Shown here: in pieces, positions 25,463 through 34,177 of the stretch
Numbering within the stretch: the first letter of the stretch is position 1
How the letters are laid out: every line of letters begins with the position of its first letter
DNA from: Aeromonas sobria
GTDB lineage: Bacteria > Pseudomonadota > Gammaproteobacteria > Enterobacterales > Aeromonadaceae
Direction of reading: 5' to 3'
NCBI RefSeq assembly: GCF_000820145.1
Contig: NZ_CDBW01000041.1
Location: forward strand, 87,401-151,400
Length of the DNA: 64,000 bases
Notes under the pieces: model-generated
The model's database searches: none
What the model saw: only the letters and a program-made list of their open reading frames with translations
Told to the model about the DNA's origin: nothing
Position numbers and translations under genes: made by a program

Positions 25463-28400
25463 ATGGCATTGAAAGACGCCCCTACCTCAGTTCTGCTCGA
25501 AAACGTTCTCAGCCTGATCCATCAGAAGTTGCCCAAAAACAGTGCCTCGCTGGTCGAGCGCTTCGTTGCCAAGTTCTACGGCAACATGGCGAGCTCCGAT
25601 CTGCACGATCGCAATGACAGCGATCTCTACGGTGCGGCCCTGAGCCTGTGGAATGCCCTCAATCAGCGCACCGGCACCGACCCCTACATCCGGGTCTACA
25701 ATCCCGAGCTGACCCGTCACGGCTGGCAATCGCCCCATACCATCGTCGAGGTGATCCTGCAGGATTCGCCCTTCCTGGTGGACTCCATCAGGATGGCGCT
25801 CAAGCGGCTCAATATCACCGCCCACATGATGCTGCACCAACCGCTTCACCTCATTCGTAGCGCGGATGGCAAGATTGGCGCCATTCTGGAGCTCGACAAC
25901 ACCGATGGACAGACCTCGGTTGAAACGGCATTCCTTATCGAGATTGACCACCTCACCAGCGAGGAGCAGATGGCCGCGCTGGCAGCGGAGCTCAACTCGG
26001 TGGCCGGTGAAGTGGCGCTGGCGGTCGGCGACTGGCAGCCGATGCTGGCCAAGCTCAATGAGATCATCGACGAGTTGCCCAAACGCAAGAGCCCGGTCAG
26101 CAAGGAGGAGGTGGCCTCCTGCATCGCCTTCCTCAAATGGGTGGCAGCCCACAACTTCACTCTGATGGGCTATCGCCGCTACGACGTCAAGGCGGTGGAG
26201 GGGGATCACGAGATCCTGCCGCAGGCCAGCTCCAGCCTCGGTTTGATGAAGAACTCCATCAAGGAGGTGGGTCAGCGCCTTGGCAACATGCCTGCCAGCG
26301 CCCGTCACGCCGCCCTGAGCTCCGATCTGCTGATCCTCACCAAATCCAACAGCAAGTCCAGGGTGCACCGTCCGGCCTATGTGGATTACATCGGCATCAA
26401 GCGCTTCGACGAGCATGGCAAGGTGATCGGGGAAGATCGCTTCATCGGCCTCTATGCCTCTTCCATCTACAACACCAGCGCGACCCAGATCCCGCTCATC
26501 AGCCATCGCCTCGAGCGCATCATGGCCGCCTCCGGTCACGAGAAGGGCTCCCATGCCTACAAGGCGCTGCTCAACGTGCTGGAAACCTATCCCCGCGACG
26601 AGCTGATCCAGGCCCGCGAAGAGGAGCTGCTGGCCACCGGTCTCGGCGTGCTGGAGATGCAGGAGCGGGACATGCTGCGGCTGTTCGTGCGCCGTGATGT
26701 CTACGGTCGCTTCTTCTCTTGCATGGTTTATGTCACCAAGGAGCGCTACAACACCGCGCTGCGGATCAAGACCCAGCAAATTTTGCAGAAGTATTTTGGC
26801 AGCAACGAGGAGGTGGAGTTCAACGTCTACTTCACCGAGGGTGTGCTGGCGCGGACCCATTACATAGTGCGGGTCAACAACAACAACGTGGATGTGGATG
26901 TGAACGAAGTACAGAACAACCTGATTGAAGCGGCTCGCAGCTGGGATGACCGACTCGACTCCGTGCTGCTCTCCCACTATGGCGAGGCCCGTGGCAACGA
27001 GCTGCGCCGCCGTTTCTGCACCGCCTTCCCCCGTGCCTACAAGGAAGATGTGCTGCCGGGCTCTGCCGTGGCCGACATCATGGCGCTGGATAACCTGAGC
27101 GAAGTCGAGCCCCTCGGCATGCTGTTCTACCGCGCCCAGGAGGAGGAGAACGACCGTCGGGTACGGCTCAAGCTGTTCCATCGCACCGAGCCCATTCACC
27201 TCTCCGATGTGCTGCCGATGCTGGAGAACATGGGGCTGCGGGTGATCGGCGAGACCCCGTATCAGGTTCGCACCCCGAGCGGCGATCTGTTCTGGATCCT
27301 CGACTTCTCCATGTTGCTGCGTGGTGAGCAGCCCTTTGATCTGGCCCAGAGCCAGCAGCGCTTCCAGCAGGCGTTTGCTGCCATCTGGAACAAGCAGCTG
27401 GAAGATGACGGCTTCAACCGGTTAGTACTGGGGGCAGGTCTCACTGGCCGTCAGGTCTCGGTGCTGCGCGCCTATGCCAAATACATGCGCCAGACCGGCG
27501 TCTCCTTCAGCCAGTCCTATATCGAAGAGACCCTGACCCGTTATCCCGATATCGCCCAGCTGCTGTTTACCCTGTTCGAGCGGCGCCTCGACCCGGCAGG
27601 CAAACAGAATGCCAAGACCGAGGCCAAGCTGCACGAGGAGCTTGCTGCCAAGCTGGATCAGGTAGCCAACCTCGATGACGATCGCATCATTCGCCGCTAT
27701 GTGGAGATGATCGACGCCACTATGCGCACCAACTACTACCAGCTGGACAACGCGGGCAACATCAAGCCCTACATCTCCTTCAAGCTGGCCCCCTCCAGCA
27801 TCACCGATATGCCGCTGCCGCTGCCGAAATTCGAGATCTTCGTCTACTCGCCACGGGTGGAAGGTGTCCATCTGCGCTGGGGCAAGGTGGCCCGTGGCGG
27901 TCTGCGCTGGTCCGATCGCAAGGAGGACTTCCGCACCGAGGTGCTGGGTCTGGTGAAAGCCCAGCAGGTCAAAAATACCGTGATCGTGCCGGTGGGGGCC
28001 AAGGGCGGTTTCTACTGCAAGCAGATGCCGGTGGGAGCAACCCGCGCCGTCATTCAGGAGGAGGGCAAGGCCTGCTATCGCCTGTTTATTCGCGGCCTGC
28101 TTGATGTGACCGACAACATCATCGGCGGCGAGGTGATCCCGCCGACATCCGTGGTGCGTCACGACGAGGATGACTACTACCTGGTGGTCGCCGCCGACAA
28201 GGGCACGGCGACCTTCTCCGACATCGCCAACGAGATCAGCCTCGAATACGGTCACTGGCTCGGCGATGCGTTCGCCTCCGGCGGCTCGGTCGGTTACGAC
28301 CACAAGAAGATGGGTATCACCGCCCGCGGCGCCTGGGAGTCGGTCAAGCGGCATTTTCGCGAGATTGGCGTTAACTGCCAGACCACCGACTTCACCTGCG

Positions 28401-30301
28401 TCGGGATCGGCGACATGGCGGGGGATGTGTTTGGCAACGGCCTGCTGCTCTCCGATCATACCCGGCTGGTGGGCGCCTTCAACCACATGCACATCTTCAT
28501 CGACCCGACCCCGAATGCGGCCAGCAGTTTTGTCGAACGCCAGCGGCTGTTCGATCTGCCGGGCTCCAGCTGGGATGACTACAACCGCGAGCTGATATCA
28601 CAAGGGGGCGGCATCTTCCTGCGCTCCGCCAAGTCCATCAAGCTCAGCCCCGAGATCCAGACCCTGCTTGGCAGCGACAAGGCCAGCATGGCGCCGAACG
28701 AGTTGATCAAGGCGCTGCTCTGCCTCAACGTCGATCTGCTGTGGAACGGCGGCATCGGCACCTATGTGAAGAGCGCTCGCGAGAGCGATGGGGAAGTTGG
28801 GGATCGCAGCAACGACGCGCTGCGGGTCAATGGCCGTGATCTGCGGGCCCGCATCGTGGGCGAGGGTGGCAACTTAGGCTTTACCCAGCTCGGTCGGGTC
28901 GAGTTCGCCAGCCAGGGCGGTCGCATCAATACCGACTTTACCGACAACGTGGGCGGGGTGGATTGCTCCGACAACGAGGTGAACATCAAGATCCTGCTCA
29001 ACCAGCTGGTGGCTGCAGGGGATCTGACCCTCAAGCAGCGTAACCAGCTGCTCTATGAGATGACTGACGACGTGGCGCAGATCGTCATCACCAACGCCTA
29101 CCGCCAGTCCCAGTCCATCTCGGTCACCAGCTTCCGTGGCACCGAGCAACTCAAAGAGCAACAACGCTTTATTCAGGGGCTGGAGCGGGAAGGCAAGCTG
29201 GACCGTGCGCTCGAGTTCCTGCCCTCTGATGAGGAGCTCTCCGAGCGGATGGCGGCAGGGCAGGGGCTGACCCGCCCCGAACTGGCGGTGCTGGTGGCCT
29301 ACGGCAAGATGGTACTGAAAGAGCAGCTCAACTGCCCGGAAGTGACCGACGAGCCCTTCCTCGCCAACATGCTGGTCACCAGCTTCCCGGCCAAGGTGCA
29401 ACAGCAGTTTGGTGCCCAACTGGCCGATCACCCATTGCGCTCCGAGATCATCGCCACCCGGGTGGCCAACATGTTGGTCAATGACATGGGGCTCAACTTC
29501 GCCAGCCGGATGAAGGACGAGACCGGTGCCTCGGTGGCGGAAGTTGCCTGCTGCTTCGCCATGGCCCGCGAAGTGTTTGGCATGAACCCCCTGTGGCGCG
29601 ATATCGAAGGGTGCGACAACCTGGTAGATGCCCAGACTCAGCTCGAGCTGATGTTCTACAGCCGCCGTATCGTGCGCCGTGCCACCCGTTGGTTCCTGCG
29701 CGCCCGCAATCGCAGCTGGAGCATCAGTGAGAACATCGCCTTCTTCCGTCCGGCGTTCGAGACCTTAGGGAAGCACCTCTACGAGGTGATGGATGAGAGC
29801 GAAGTGGCCGAGCATCGTCAGGCTGTTGCCAAATGGATGGAGAAACAGGTGCCGGAGGCCATTGCCCGTCAGGTCGCCCATATGAGTAGCCTCTTCTCCT
29901 GCCTTGATTTGGCGCAGATTGCCGCGGAGCACCAGATCGACATCCTGCTTGCTGCCAATGTCTACTATCGCCTCGGGGCCAAACTGGATCTGCACTGGTT
30001 CCTTGACCAAATCAACCATCAGCCGGTCGGCAACCATTGGCAGGCGATGGCGCGGGCCTCGTTCCGCGAAGATCTGGACTGGCAGCAACGCAGTCTCACT
30101 TCTGTGGTACTGGAAGGGTGCAAAGATCAGGGAGAATGCGCTACCATACTGGCCGACTGGATTTCGGAGCATGAGCAACTCTTGTCCCGTTGGACCCATA
30201 TGTTGGCCGACTTCAAGACCACCAGTACCCACGAGTTCGCCAAGTTCTCGGTGGCCTTGCGAGAGTTGAATCTGCTCCAGTTGAATTGCCGGGCACTTTA
30301 A
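25463..30301 (+). CDS. gdhB: NAD-specific glutamate dehydrogenase (180-kDa class)
   Basis: 1612-aa enzyme that oxidatively deaminates glutamate to 2-oxoglutarate, a catabolic route feeding the TCA cycle. The N-terminal ~700 residues carry ACT-like regulatory modules (VEVILQDSPFLVDSIRMAL, YVTKERYNTALR). The catalytic core is around 770-1200, with RWGKVARGGLRWSDRKEDFR, VGAKGGFYCKQMP, the NAD-binding GDMAGDVFGNGLLLS and EGGNLGFTQLGRVEF. The size is typical of this large bacterial GDH class. Monocistronic with a strong terminator before pyrD. Confidence 0.96.
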   Translation: MALKDAPTSVLLENVLSLIHQKLPKNSASLVERFVAKFYGNMASSDLHDRNDSDLYGAALSLWNALNQRTGTDPYIRVYNPELTRHGWQSPHTIVEVILQDSPFLVDSIRMALKRLNITAHMMLHQPLHLIRSADGKIGAILELDNTDGQTSVETAFLIEIDHLTSEEQMAALAAELNSVAGEVALAVGDWQPMLAKLNEIIDELPKRKSPVSKEEVASCIAFLKWVAAHNFTLMGYRRYDVKAVEGDHEILPQASSSLGLMKNSIKEVGQRLGNMPASARHAALSSDLLILTKSNSKSRVHRPAYVDYIGIKRFDEHGKVIGEDRFIGLYASSIYNTSATQIPLISHRLERIMAASGHEKGSHAYKALLNVLETYPRDELIQAREEELLATGLGVLEMQERDMLRLFVRRDVYGRFFSCMVYVTKERYNTALRIKTQQILQKYFGSNEEVEFNVYFTEGVLARTHYIVRVNNNNVDVDVNEVQNNLIEAARSWDDRLDSVLLSHYGEARGNELRRRFCTAFPRAYKEDVLPGSAVADIMALDNLSEVEPLGMLFYRAQEEENDRRVRLKLFHRTEPIHLSDVLPMLENMGLRVIGETPYQVRTPSGDLFWILDFSMLLRGEQPFDLAQSQQRFQQAFAAIWNKQLEDDGFNRLVLGAGLTGRQVSVLRAYAKYMRQTGVSFSQSYIEETLTRYPDIAQLLFTLFERRLDPAGKQNAKTEAKLHEELAAKLDQVANLDDDRIIRRYVEMIDATMRTNYYQLDNAGNIKPYISFKLAPSSITDMPLPLPKFEIFVYSPRVEGVHLRWGKVARGGLRWSDRKEDFRTEVLGLVKAQQVKNTVIVPVGAKGGFYCKQMPVGATRAVIQEEGKACYRLFIRGLLDVTDNIIGGEVIPPTSVVRHDEDDYYLVVAADKGTATFSDIANEISLEYGHWLGDAFASGGSVGYDHKKMGITARGAWESVKRHFREIGVNCQTTDFTCVGIGDMAGDVFGNGLLLSDHTRLVGAFNHMHIFIDPTPNAASSFVERQRLFDLPGSSWDDYNRELISQGGGIFLRSAKSIKLSPEIQTLLGSDKASMAPNELIKALLCLNVDLLWNGGIGTYVKSARESDGEVGDRSNDALRVNGRDLRARIVGEGGNLGFTQLGRVEFASQGGRINTDFTDNVGGVDCSDNEVNIKILLNQLVAAGDLTLKQRNQLLYEMTDDVAQIVITNAYRQSQSISVTSFRGTEQLKEQQRFIQGLEREGKLDRALEFLPSDEELSERMAAGQGLTRPELAVLVAYGKMVLKEQLNCPEVTDEPFLANMLVTSFPAKVQQQFGAQLADHPLRSEIIATRVANMLVNDMGLNFASRMKDETGASVAEVACCFAMAREVFGMNPLWRDIEGCDNLVDAQTQLELMFYSRRIVRRATRWFLRARNRSWSISENIAFFRPAFETLGKHLYEVMDESEVAEHRQAVAKWMEKQVPEAIARQVAHMSSLFSCLDLAQIAAEHQIDILLAANVYYRLGAKLDLHWFLDQINHQPVGNHWQAMARASFREDLDWQQRSLTSVVLEGCKDQGECATILADWISEHEQLLSRWTHMLADFKTTSTHEFAKFSVALRELNLLQLNCRAL

Positions 30302-30336
30302 TTGCCAGATTAAGGCATGACACCGGCATTACACCC

Positions 30337-30363
30337 AAAGCCCCGGCCAGTTGCCGGGGCTTT
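30337..30363 (+). terminator. Terminator of the GDH gene
   Basis: AAAGCCCCGGC-CAGTT-GCCGGGGCTTT, followed by CTTTAAGGAG. The downstream T-rich end merges with the pyrD ribosome-binding site 8 bp before its ATG. Confidence 0.9.
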
Positions 30364-30378
30364 CTTTAAGGAGCAAAG

Positions 30379-31389
30379 ATGTTGTACCCCATCGCCAGGC
30401 ATTTCCTGTTCAAGCTCAATCCGGAACAGGCTCACGATCTCTCCATGAAATATTTGCCCCGTCTTCTCGGTACGCCACTCGATTGTTTCTTCCGCCAGAA
30501 TTTACCCAAACGCCCCGTCACTGTCATGGGGCTTTCTTTTGCCAATCCGCTGGGGTTGGCGGCGGGTCTGGATAAAGATGGTGAGTGCATAGACGCGCTG
30601 GGTGCCATGGGATTTGGCTTTATCGAGGTAGGTACCGTCACCCCCAAACCCCAGAGCGGCAATGACAAGCCTCGCCTGTTCCGGGTTATTCCGGCAGAGG
30701 GGATCATCAACCGGATGGGATTCAACAACAAGGGGGTGGATCATCTGGTGGCCAAGGTAAAAGAGGCCAAATATCAGGGGGTGATCGGCATTAATATCGG
30801 CAAGAACAAAGATACCCCTATCGAACAGGGCAAGGATGATTACCTGATCTGTATGGACAAGGTTTATGATCACGCCGGTTATATTGCCGTCAATATCTCT
30901 TCCCCCAACACCCCGGGGTTGCGTTCGCTGCAATATGGCGAGGCGCTGGATGAATTGCTGGCAGCCCTCAAGGTGCGTCAGCAAGAGCTGGCAGCCCAAT
31001 ATAAAAAGTATGTGCCGCTGGCGGTTAAAATTGCCCCGGATTTAAGCCTTGAAGAAATAGATCAGGTCGCCGCTTCGCTGGTGCGTAATGGCATTGATGG
31101 TGTTATCGCCACCAATACCACCCTCGAGCGCGAGATGATCTACGACATGCCCCATGCCGGTGAAGCGGGTGGCCTGAGTGGTCGTCCGCTGCAACACAAG
31201 AGCACCGAGGTGATCCGTCATCTGGCCAAGGCGCTAAATGGTGCGCTGCCAATTATCGGGGTGGGCGGTATTGATAGTGCCATGGCCGCTCGTGAAAAAT
31301 TGGCAGCCGGTGCCAGTCTGGTACAAATTTATAGCGGTTTTATTTTTAAAGGACCGGGTCTGGTCAAAGAGATCGTGACAAATATATAA
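30379..31389 (+). CDS. pyrD: Dihydroorotate dehydrogenase (quinone), class 2
   Basis: 336-aa membrane-associated flavoenzyme of pyrimidine synthesis that passes electrons to the quinone pool. The N-terminal amphipathic helix (LYPIARHFLFKLNPEQAHDLS) is the class 2 membrane-binding extension. FMN and substrate motifs are GLAAGLDKDGECIDALG, GTVTPKPQSGNDKPR, NRMGFNN, the catalytic-loop SSPNTPGLR, and GVGGI. Ribosome-binding site AAGGAG 8 nt upstream of the start. Followed by zapC, as in E. coli. Confidence 0.97.
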   Translation: MLYPIARHFLFKLNPEQAHDLSMKYLPRLLGTPLDCFFRQNLPKRPVTVMGLSFANPLGLAAGLDKDGECIDALGAMGFGFIEVGTVTPKPQSGNDKPRLFRVIPAEGIINRMGFNNKGVDHLVAKVKEAKYQGVIGINIGKNKDTPIEQGKDDYLICMDKVYDHAGYIAVNISSPNTPGLRSLQYGEALDELLAALKVRQQELAAQYKKYVPLAVKIAPDLSLEEIDQVAASLVRNGIDGVIATNTTLEREMIYDMPHAGEAGGLSGRPLQHKSTEVIRHLAKALNGALPIIGVGGIDSAMAAREKLAAGASLVQIYSGFIFKGPGLVKEIVTNI

Positions 31390-31399
31390 GAAATAGGGT

Positions 31400-31475
31400 G
31401 GAGCCCTTTATTTGATGTTGCTGATTTTATCGACATGGAATAAAGTCGATAGACGAAATTTCAAGCAAGGGCTCC
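31400..31475 (+). promoter_or_regulatory. Nested hairpin that could hide the zapC ribosome-binding site
   Basis: GGAGCCCTT (31400-31408) can pair with AAGGGCTCC (31467-31475), and inside it TATCGAC (31428-31434) pairs with GTCGATA (31445-31451). The distal strand contains the AAGGG that serves as the zapC Shine-Dalgarno, 3 nt before the start codon at 31479. This would make zapC translation depend on RNA folding or on ribosomes finishing pyrD. Confidence 0.5.
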
Positions 31476-31478
31476 AAC

Positions 31479-32015
31479 ATGTTTATCCAACCGACCGATA
31501 GCTGGAAATGGCACTATGATGCCCAGAGTGACCGTCTGATGTTGGACCTGTCTGATAACATGTTATTTGCGACCGAGTATAAAGGGCGACAATTGGTGCC
31601 CAGCTCCTTTGCGACCCAGCCTTTTTGTGTCGATGATGCCGCTCTCTATTATCAGTTGATGGATAAAGCCGCCGAACTTGATTGGAGTATTCCCCATCAG
31701 GTGCAACTGGTACTCAATGCCATCGCTGTCAGTCGCTTTTATAAACCCCTGATGCCACAAAGCTGGTTTTTTAGTGAACAGCATCCGCAGGTGATCCCGC
31801 AAAACGGTGATCTGGTCTGGATGAATACACCACACGGCAACGGGGAATTTATGGTCATTGAAGCAGGGGAGCAGGCCAGCGTCTGTTTGAACCTCACAGC
31901 TGATCTGGTATTGACCACCAGCAAAGTCCTGCCCCGTTTCGGGGTGATCAAGGTGATGAATAACCGGATGAAGCCGCGTATTACCGTGACCGAGCAATAT
32001 CGTCAGGTCAGTTGA
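31479..32015 (+). CDS. zapC: Cell division protein ZapC
   Basis: 178-aa cytoplasmic protein that promotes FtsZ bundling at the division ring. It aligns with E. coli ZapC (YcbW) through WKWHYDAQSDRLMLDLSDNM, FCVDDAALYYQLMDKA, VQLVLNAIAVSRFYKPLMPQ and VIKVMNNRMKPRITV. Ribosome-binding site AAGGG, partly buried in an upstream hairpin. Directly after pyrD, the same neighbour as in E. coli. Confidence 0.92.
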   Translation: MFIQPTDSWKWHYDAQSDRLMLDLSDNMLFATEYKGRQLVPSSFATQPFCVDDAALYYQLMDKAAELDWSIPHQVQLVLNAIAVSRFYKPLMPQSWFFSEQHPQVIPQNGDLVWMNTPHGNGEFMVIEAGEQASVCLNLTADLVLTTSKVLPRFGVIKVMNNRMKPRITVTEQYRQVS

Positions 32016-32225
32016 TCCCGCATTCTATTAACCCGCTTGCCATTATCGTGGGCGATGCTTACCTCCTTGTTTGAAGACTGTCTGGTTTACTGTTTTGATT
32101 GCCATGTGATTTATCTGGTTTGCTAGAGCCCCCGCACCTTTTGTTGATCCTCTCTCTGTTTGTCATTTCTCACCATTTTCCCAACATAGCCGCGTGCCTT
32201 CCTCGTCATAAATGCAGCAAAAAAA

Positions 32226-32249
32226 GTGGCGGGATATTATTCCCGCCAC
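32226..32249 (-). terminator. Strong terminator of the chemotaxis operon
   Basis: GTGGCGGGA-TATTAT-TCCCGCCAC. On the minus strand it is followed by seven T residues, so it ends leftward transcription from the mcp gene 210 bp away. Confidence 0.85.
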
Positions 32250-32280
32250 AACACTGTCACTCACAATTTTCAGACTGGAG

Positions 32281-32405
32281 AGTACTGAAACCAGAGTAGT
32301 GAAACCAAAGTAGTGAAACCAAAGTAGTGAAACCAAAGTACTGAATATGCTACTTGAACCAATGCGACTTGAATTAACGGAACCTGAACCAACGGAACCT
32401 GAATC
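32281..32405. repeat. Short tandem repeats between zapC and mcp
   Basis: The 445 bp between zapC (ends 32015) and mcp (ends 32461) hold no gene. A 14-bp unit, AGTAGTGAAACCAA, is repeated about four times (32281-32336, first unit diverged), then AACGGAACCTGAACC twice (32376-32405). A weaker terminator-like hairpin follows. The repeats show no spacer structure. Confidence 0.75.
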
Positions 32406-32421
32406 GATGAGGCTGATTGAA

Positions 32422-32451
32422 CAGACCACAAACCCGTCGGTTGGTGGTCTG
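32422..32451 (-). terminator. Hairpin just after mcp
   Basis: CAGACCAC pairs with GTGGTCTG and the inner AACC/GGTT extends the stem; it lies 10 bp after the mcp stop. The T tract is weak (TTCAATC), so the stronger hairpin at 32226 may be the real end. Confidence 0.6.
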
Positions 32452-32460
32452 TCTGCTTGC

Positions 32461-34092
32461 TTATACCTTGAAGAAGCGGATCCCCTGATCCAGCTGCTGA
32501 ATGATGTCGGTGAGCTGGGAGGCATCGTGGTTGACGCTCTCGGCCGCCGCCACGTTCTCCACTGACATCTGGGTGATCTCTTCAACGGATTGGGCAATCA
32601 GCTGGCTGGCTGCGGCCTGTTCATGGAGCATGGAGCTGATCTCCTGGATCAGTCCGACCACCTTGCGTGAACTCTGATCGACCTGAGCCATGGTGTTGCT
32701 GGAGTGATCAGTGGTCTCCCGCACGGTATCCATGCTGTCGGCGCAGGTATTCATCCCTTTCACCGCGCCGGTCGCTCCTTGCTGGATCGACTGCAGCATC
32801 TCGTTGATCTCCTGGGTTGCTTGCGTGGTACGGGCAGCCAGGGTGCGAACCTCATCCGCCACCACCGCAAAGCCCCGTCCCATGTCACCGGCGCGGGCGG
32901 CTTCAATGGCGGCGTTCAGCGCCAGCAGGTTGGTCTGGTCGGCCACCCCCTGGATCATCACCGAGATCTGGCTGATCCGGGTGATGTCATCAAACAGCCC
33001 CTGAACTTGCTTGGCGGAGTCATTGACCGCTGCGGTTACCCGCACCACCTCTTGGGAGGCCCGCTTGACCTGTTCTTCACCGGCGTGGGCAATCTCGCCA
33101 GACTCCATGACCACGGTATTGGCCTGATTGGCGAAGGAGGAGAGCTGGGAGACCGAGGTGGTCAACTCTTCCACCGAGGCTGCGGTATTGGCGGTAGCCA
33201 GCGATTGTTGCTGGGAGCTGGTGTTGACTTGCTGAGCGGCGGCGACCAGCTGAGAGGAGCTGGCCGTGAGCCCTTCGGCGGCATGCTGCATGGTCGATAC
33301 GATATCGCGCAGACTGCGGCGAGCGTTGATCATCGAGAGCTGCATCTGGGTCAGTTCATCATTGCCTTCCGAGTTATCTTTCGCAGTGAGATAACCGGCA
33401 GCCAGCTGTTTGATCTCTTCCATAATGCTGACCAGTGGCTGGTTGATGCTGTTGCTCAGCAGCCAACCCAGCAGCAGAGACAAGATGACGGAGATGGTGA
33501 GAATGGTGTAGGTCGTGGCAGTGAGGTCAGCCACGATCACATCACTGTCTTTATAGGCTTTGGTGCCAAGTTGTTCATTGAATTCCACCAGCTGGCTGAG
33601 CTGGTCGTCGAGCACTTTGAAATTGGCAGCGGCTTCGCCTTTCATCAATTTGACGGCGGCATCGTTGTCATTGGCATAGCTGGCGGCCATGGCCTTTTTG
33701 GCACTCTCCTTGTAGATAGGCCAGGCCCGATCCGCTTGCGCCAGCGTGGTTTTCTCGGTATCGGTCAACTCGGTGGCACGATATTTATTGAGCAACCCCT
33801 GCATTTGTTGCTCGTAGCCATCCATTTCACGGGCAATGTTGTCCATCCCTGCCTGAGTGGGTTCGATAACATAATCAAACAGTGAGCGGTTATGGTAGAT
33901 CGCCTGCATATTGGTGTTGGCGAGATCCTTGATGGGAGTGAGATTGTTGATATACATCTCATTCAACATGTCGTTTAGAACGCCGGTATTTTGTTTTCCA
34001 TACAACCCCACTCCGATGAGGATAAGGTTTACCAGTAAAAATGAGATTATCAATCGCACTTTAATGGAAAACTGACGGATTAGATTGTTCAT
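32461..34092 (-). CDS. Methyl-accepting chemotaxis protein
   Basis: 543-aa inner-membrane chemoreceptor. Transmembrane helix 1 (LIISFLLVNLILIGVGLYG) is followed by a periplasmic four-helix-bundle domain of 4HB_MCP type (about 32-185), transmembrane helix 2 (TTYTILTISVILSLLLGWLL), HAMP, and a cytoplasmic signalling domain with the hairpin tip TNLLALNAAIEAARAGDMGR. No CheR-docking pentapeptide is seen at the C-terminus (GIRFFKV). ATG 34092 is preferred (GAGG 6 nt upstream). Last gene of the che cluster, 85 bp after the receiver-EAL gene. The ligand is unknown. Confidence 0.93.
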   Translation of the reverse strand: MNNLIRQFSIKVRLIISFLLVNLILIGVGLYGKQNTGVLNDMLNEMYINNLTPIKDLANTNMQAIYHNRSLFDYVIEPTQAGMDNIAREMDGYEQQMQGLLNKYRATELTDTEKTTLAQADRAWPIYKESAKKAMAASYANDNDAAVKLMKGEAAANFKVLDDQLSQLVEFNEQLGTKAYKDSDVIVADLTATTYTILTISVILSLLLGWLLSNSINQPLVSIMEEIKQLAAGYLTAKDNSEGNDELTQMQLSMINARRSLRDIVSTMQHAAEGLTASSSQLVAAAQQVNTSSQQQSLATANTAASVEELTTSVSQLSSFANQANTVVMESGEIAHAGEEQVKRASQEVVRVTAAVNDSAKQVQGLFDDITRISQISVMIQGVADQTNLLALNAAIEAARAGDMGRGFAVVADEVRTLAARTTQATQEINEMLQSIQQGATGAVKGMNTCADSMDTVRETTDHSSNTMAQVDQSSRKVVGLIQEISSMLHEQAAASQLIAQSVEEITQMSVENVAAAESVNHDASQLTDIIQQLDQGIRFFKV

Positions 34093-34177
34093 AGATAGCC
34101 TCATGCTAATGGTTAGCGTTCCTTGCAGTGATAAAGCGACTGCTTTTGTACTATTTCCCCCTGGTCAGGGGACAAAT

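Noticed and set aside
25487..27199. 570-codon open frame opposite the NAD-GDH gene
   Set aside because: Shadow of a long high-GC gene; its composition is His/Gln/Val-rich as expected from the reversed codons.
32281..32345. Possible CRISPR array
   Set aside because: Units of 14 bp abut with no spacers and no cas genes are nearby.
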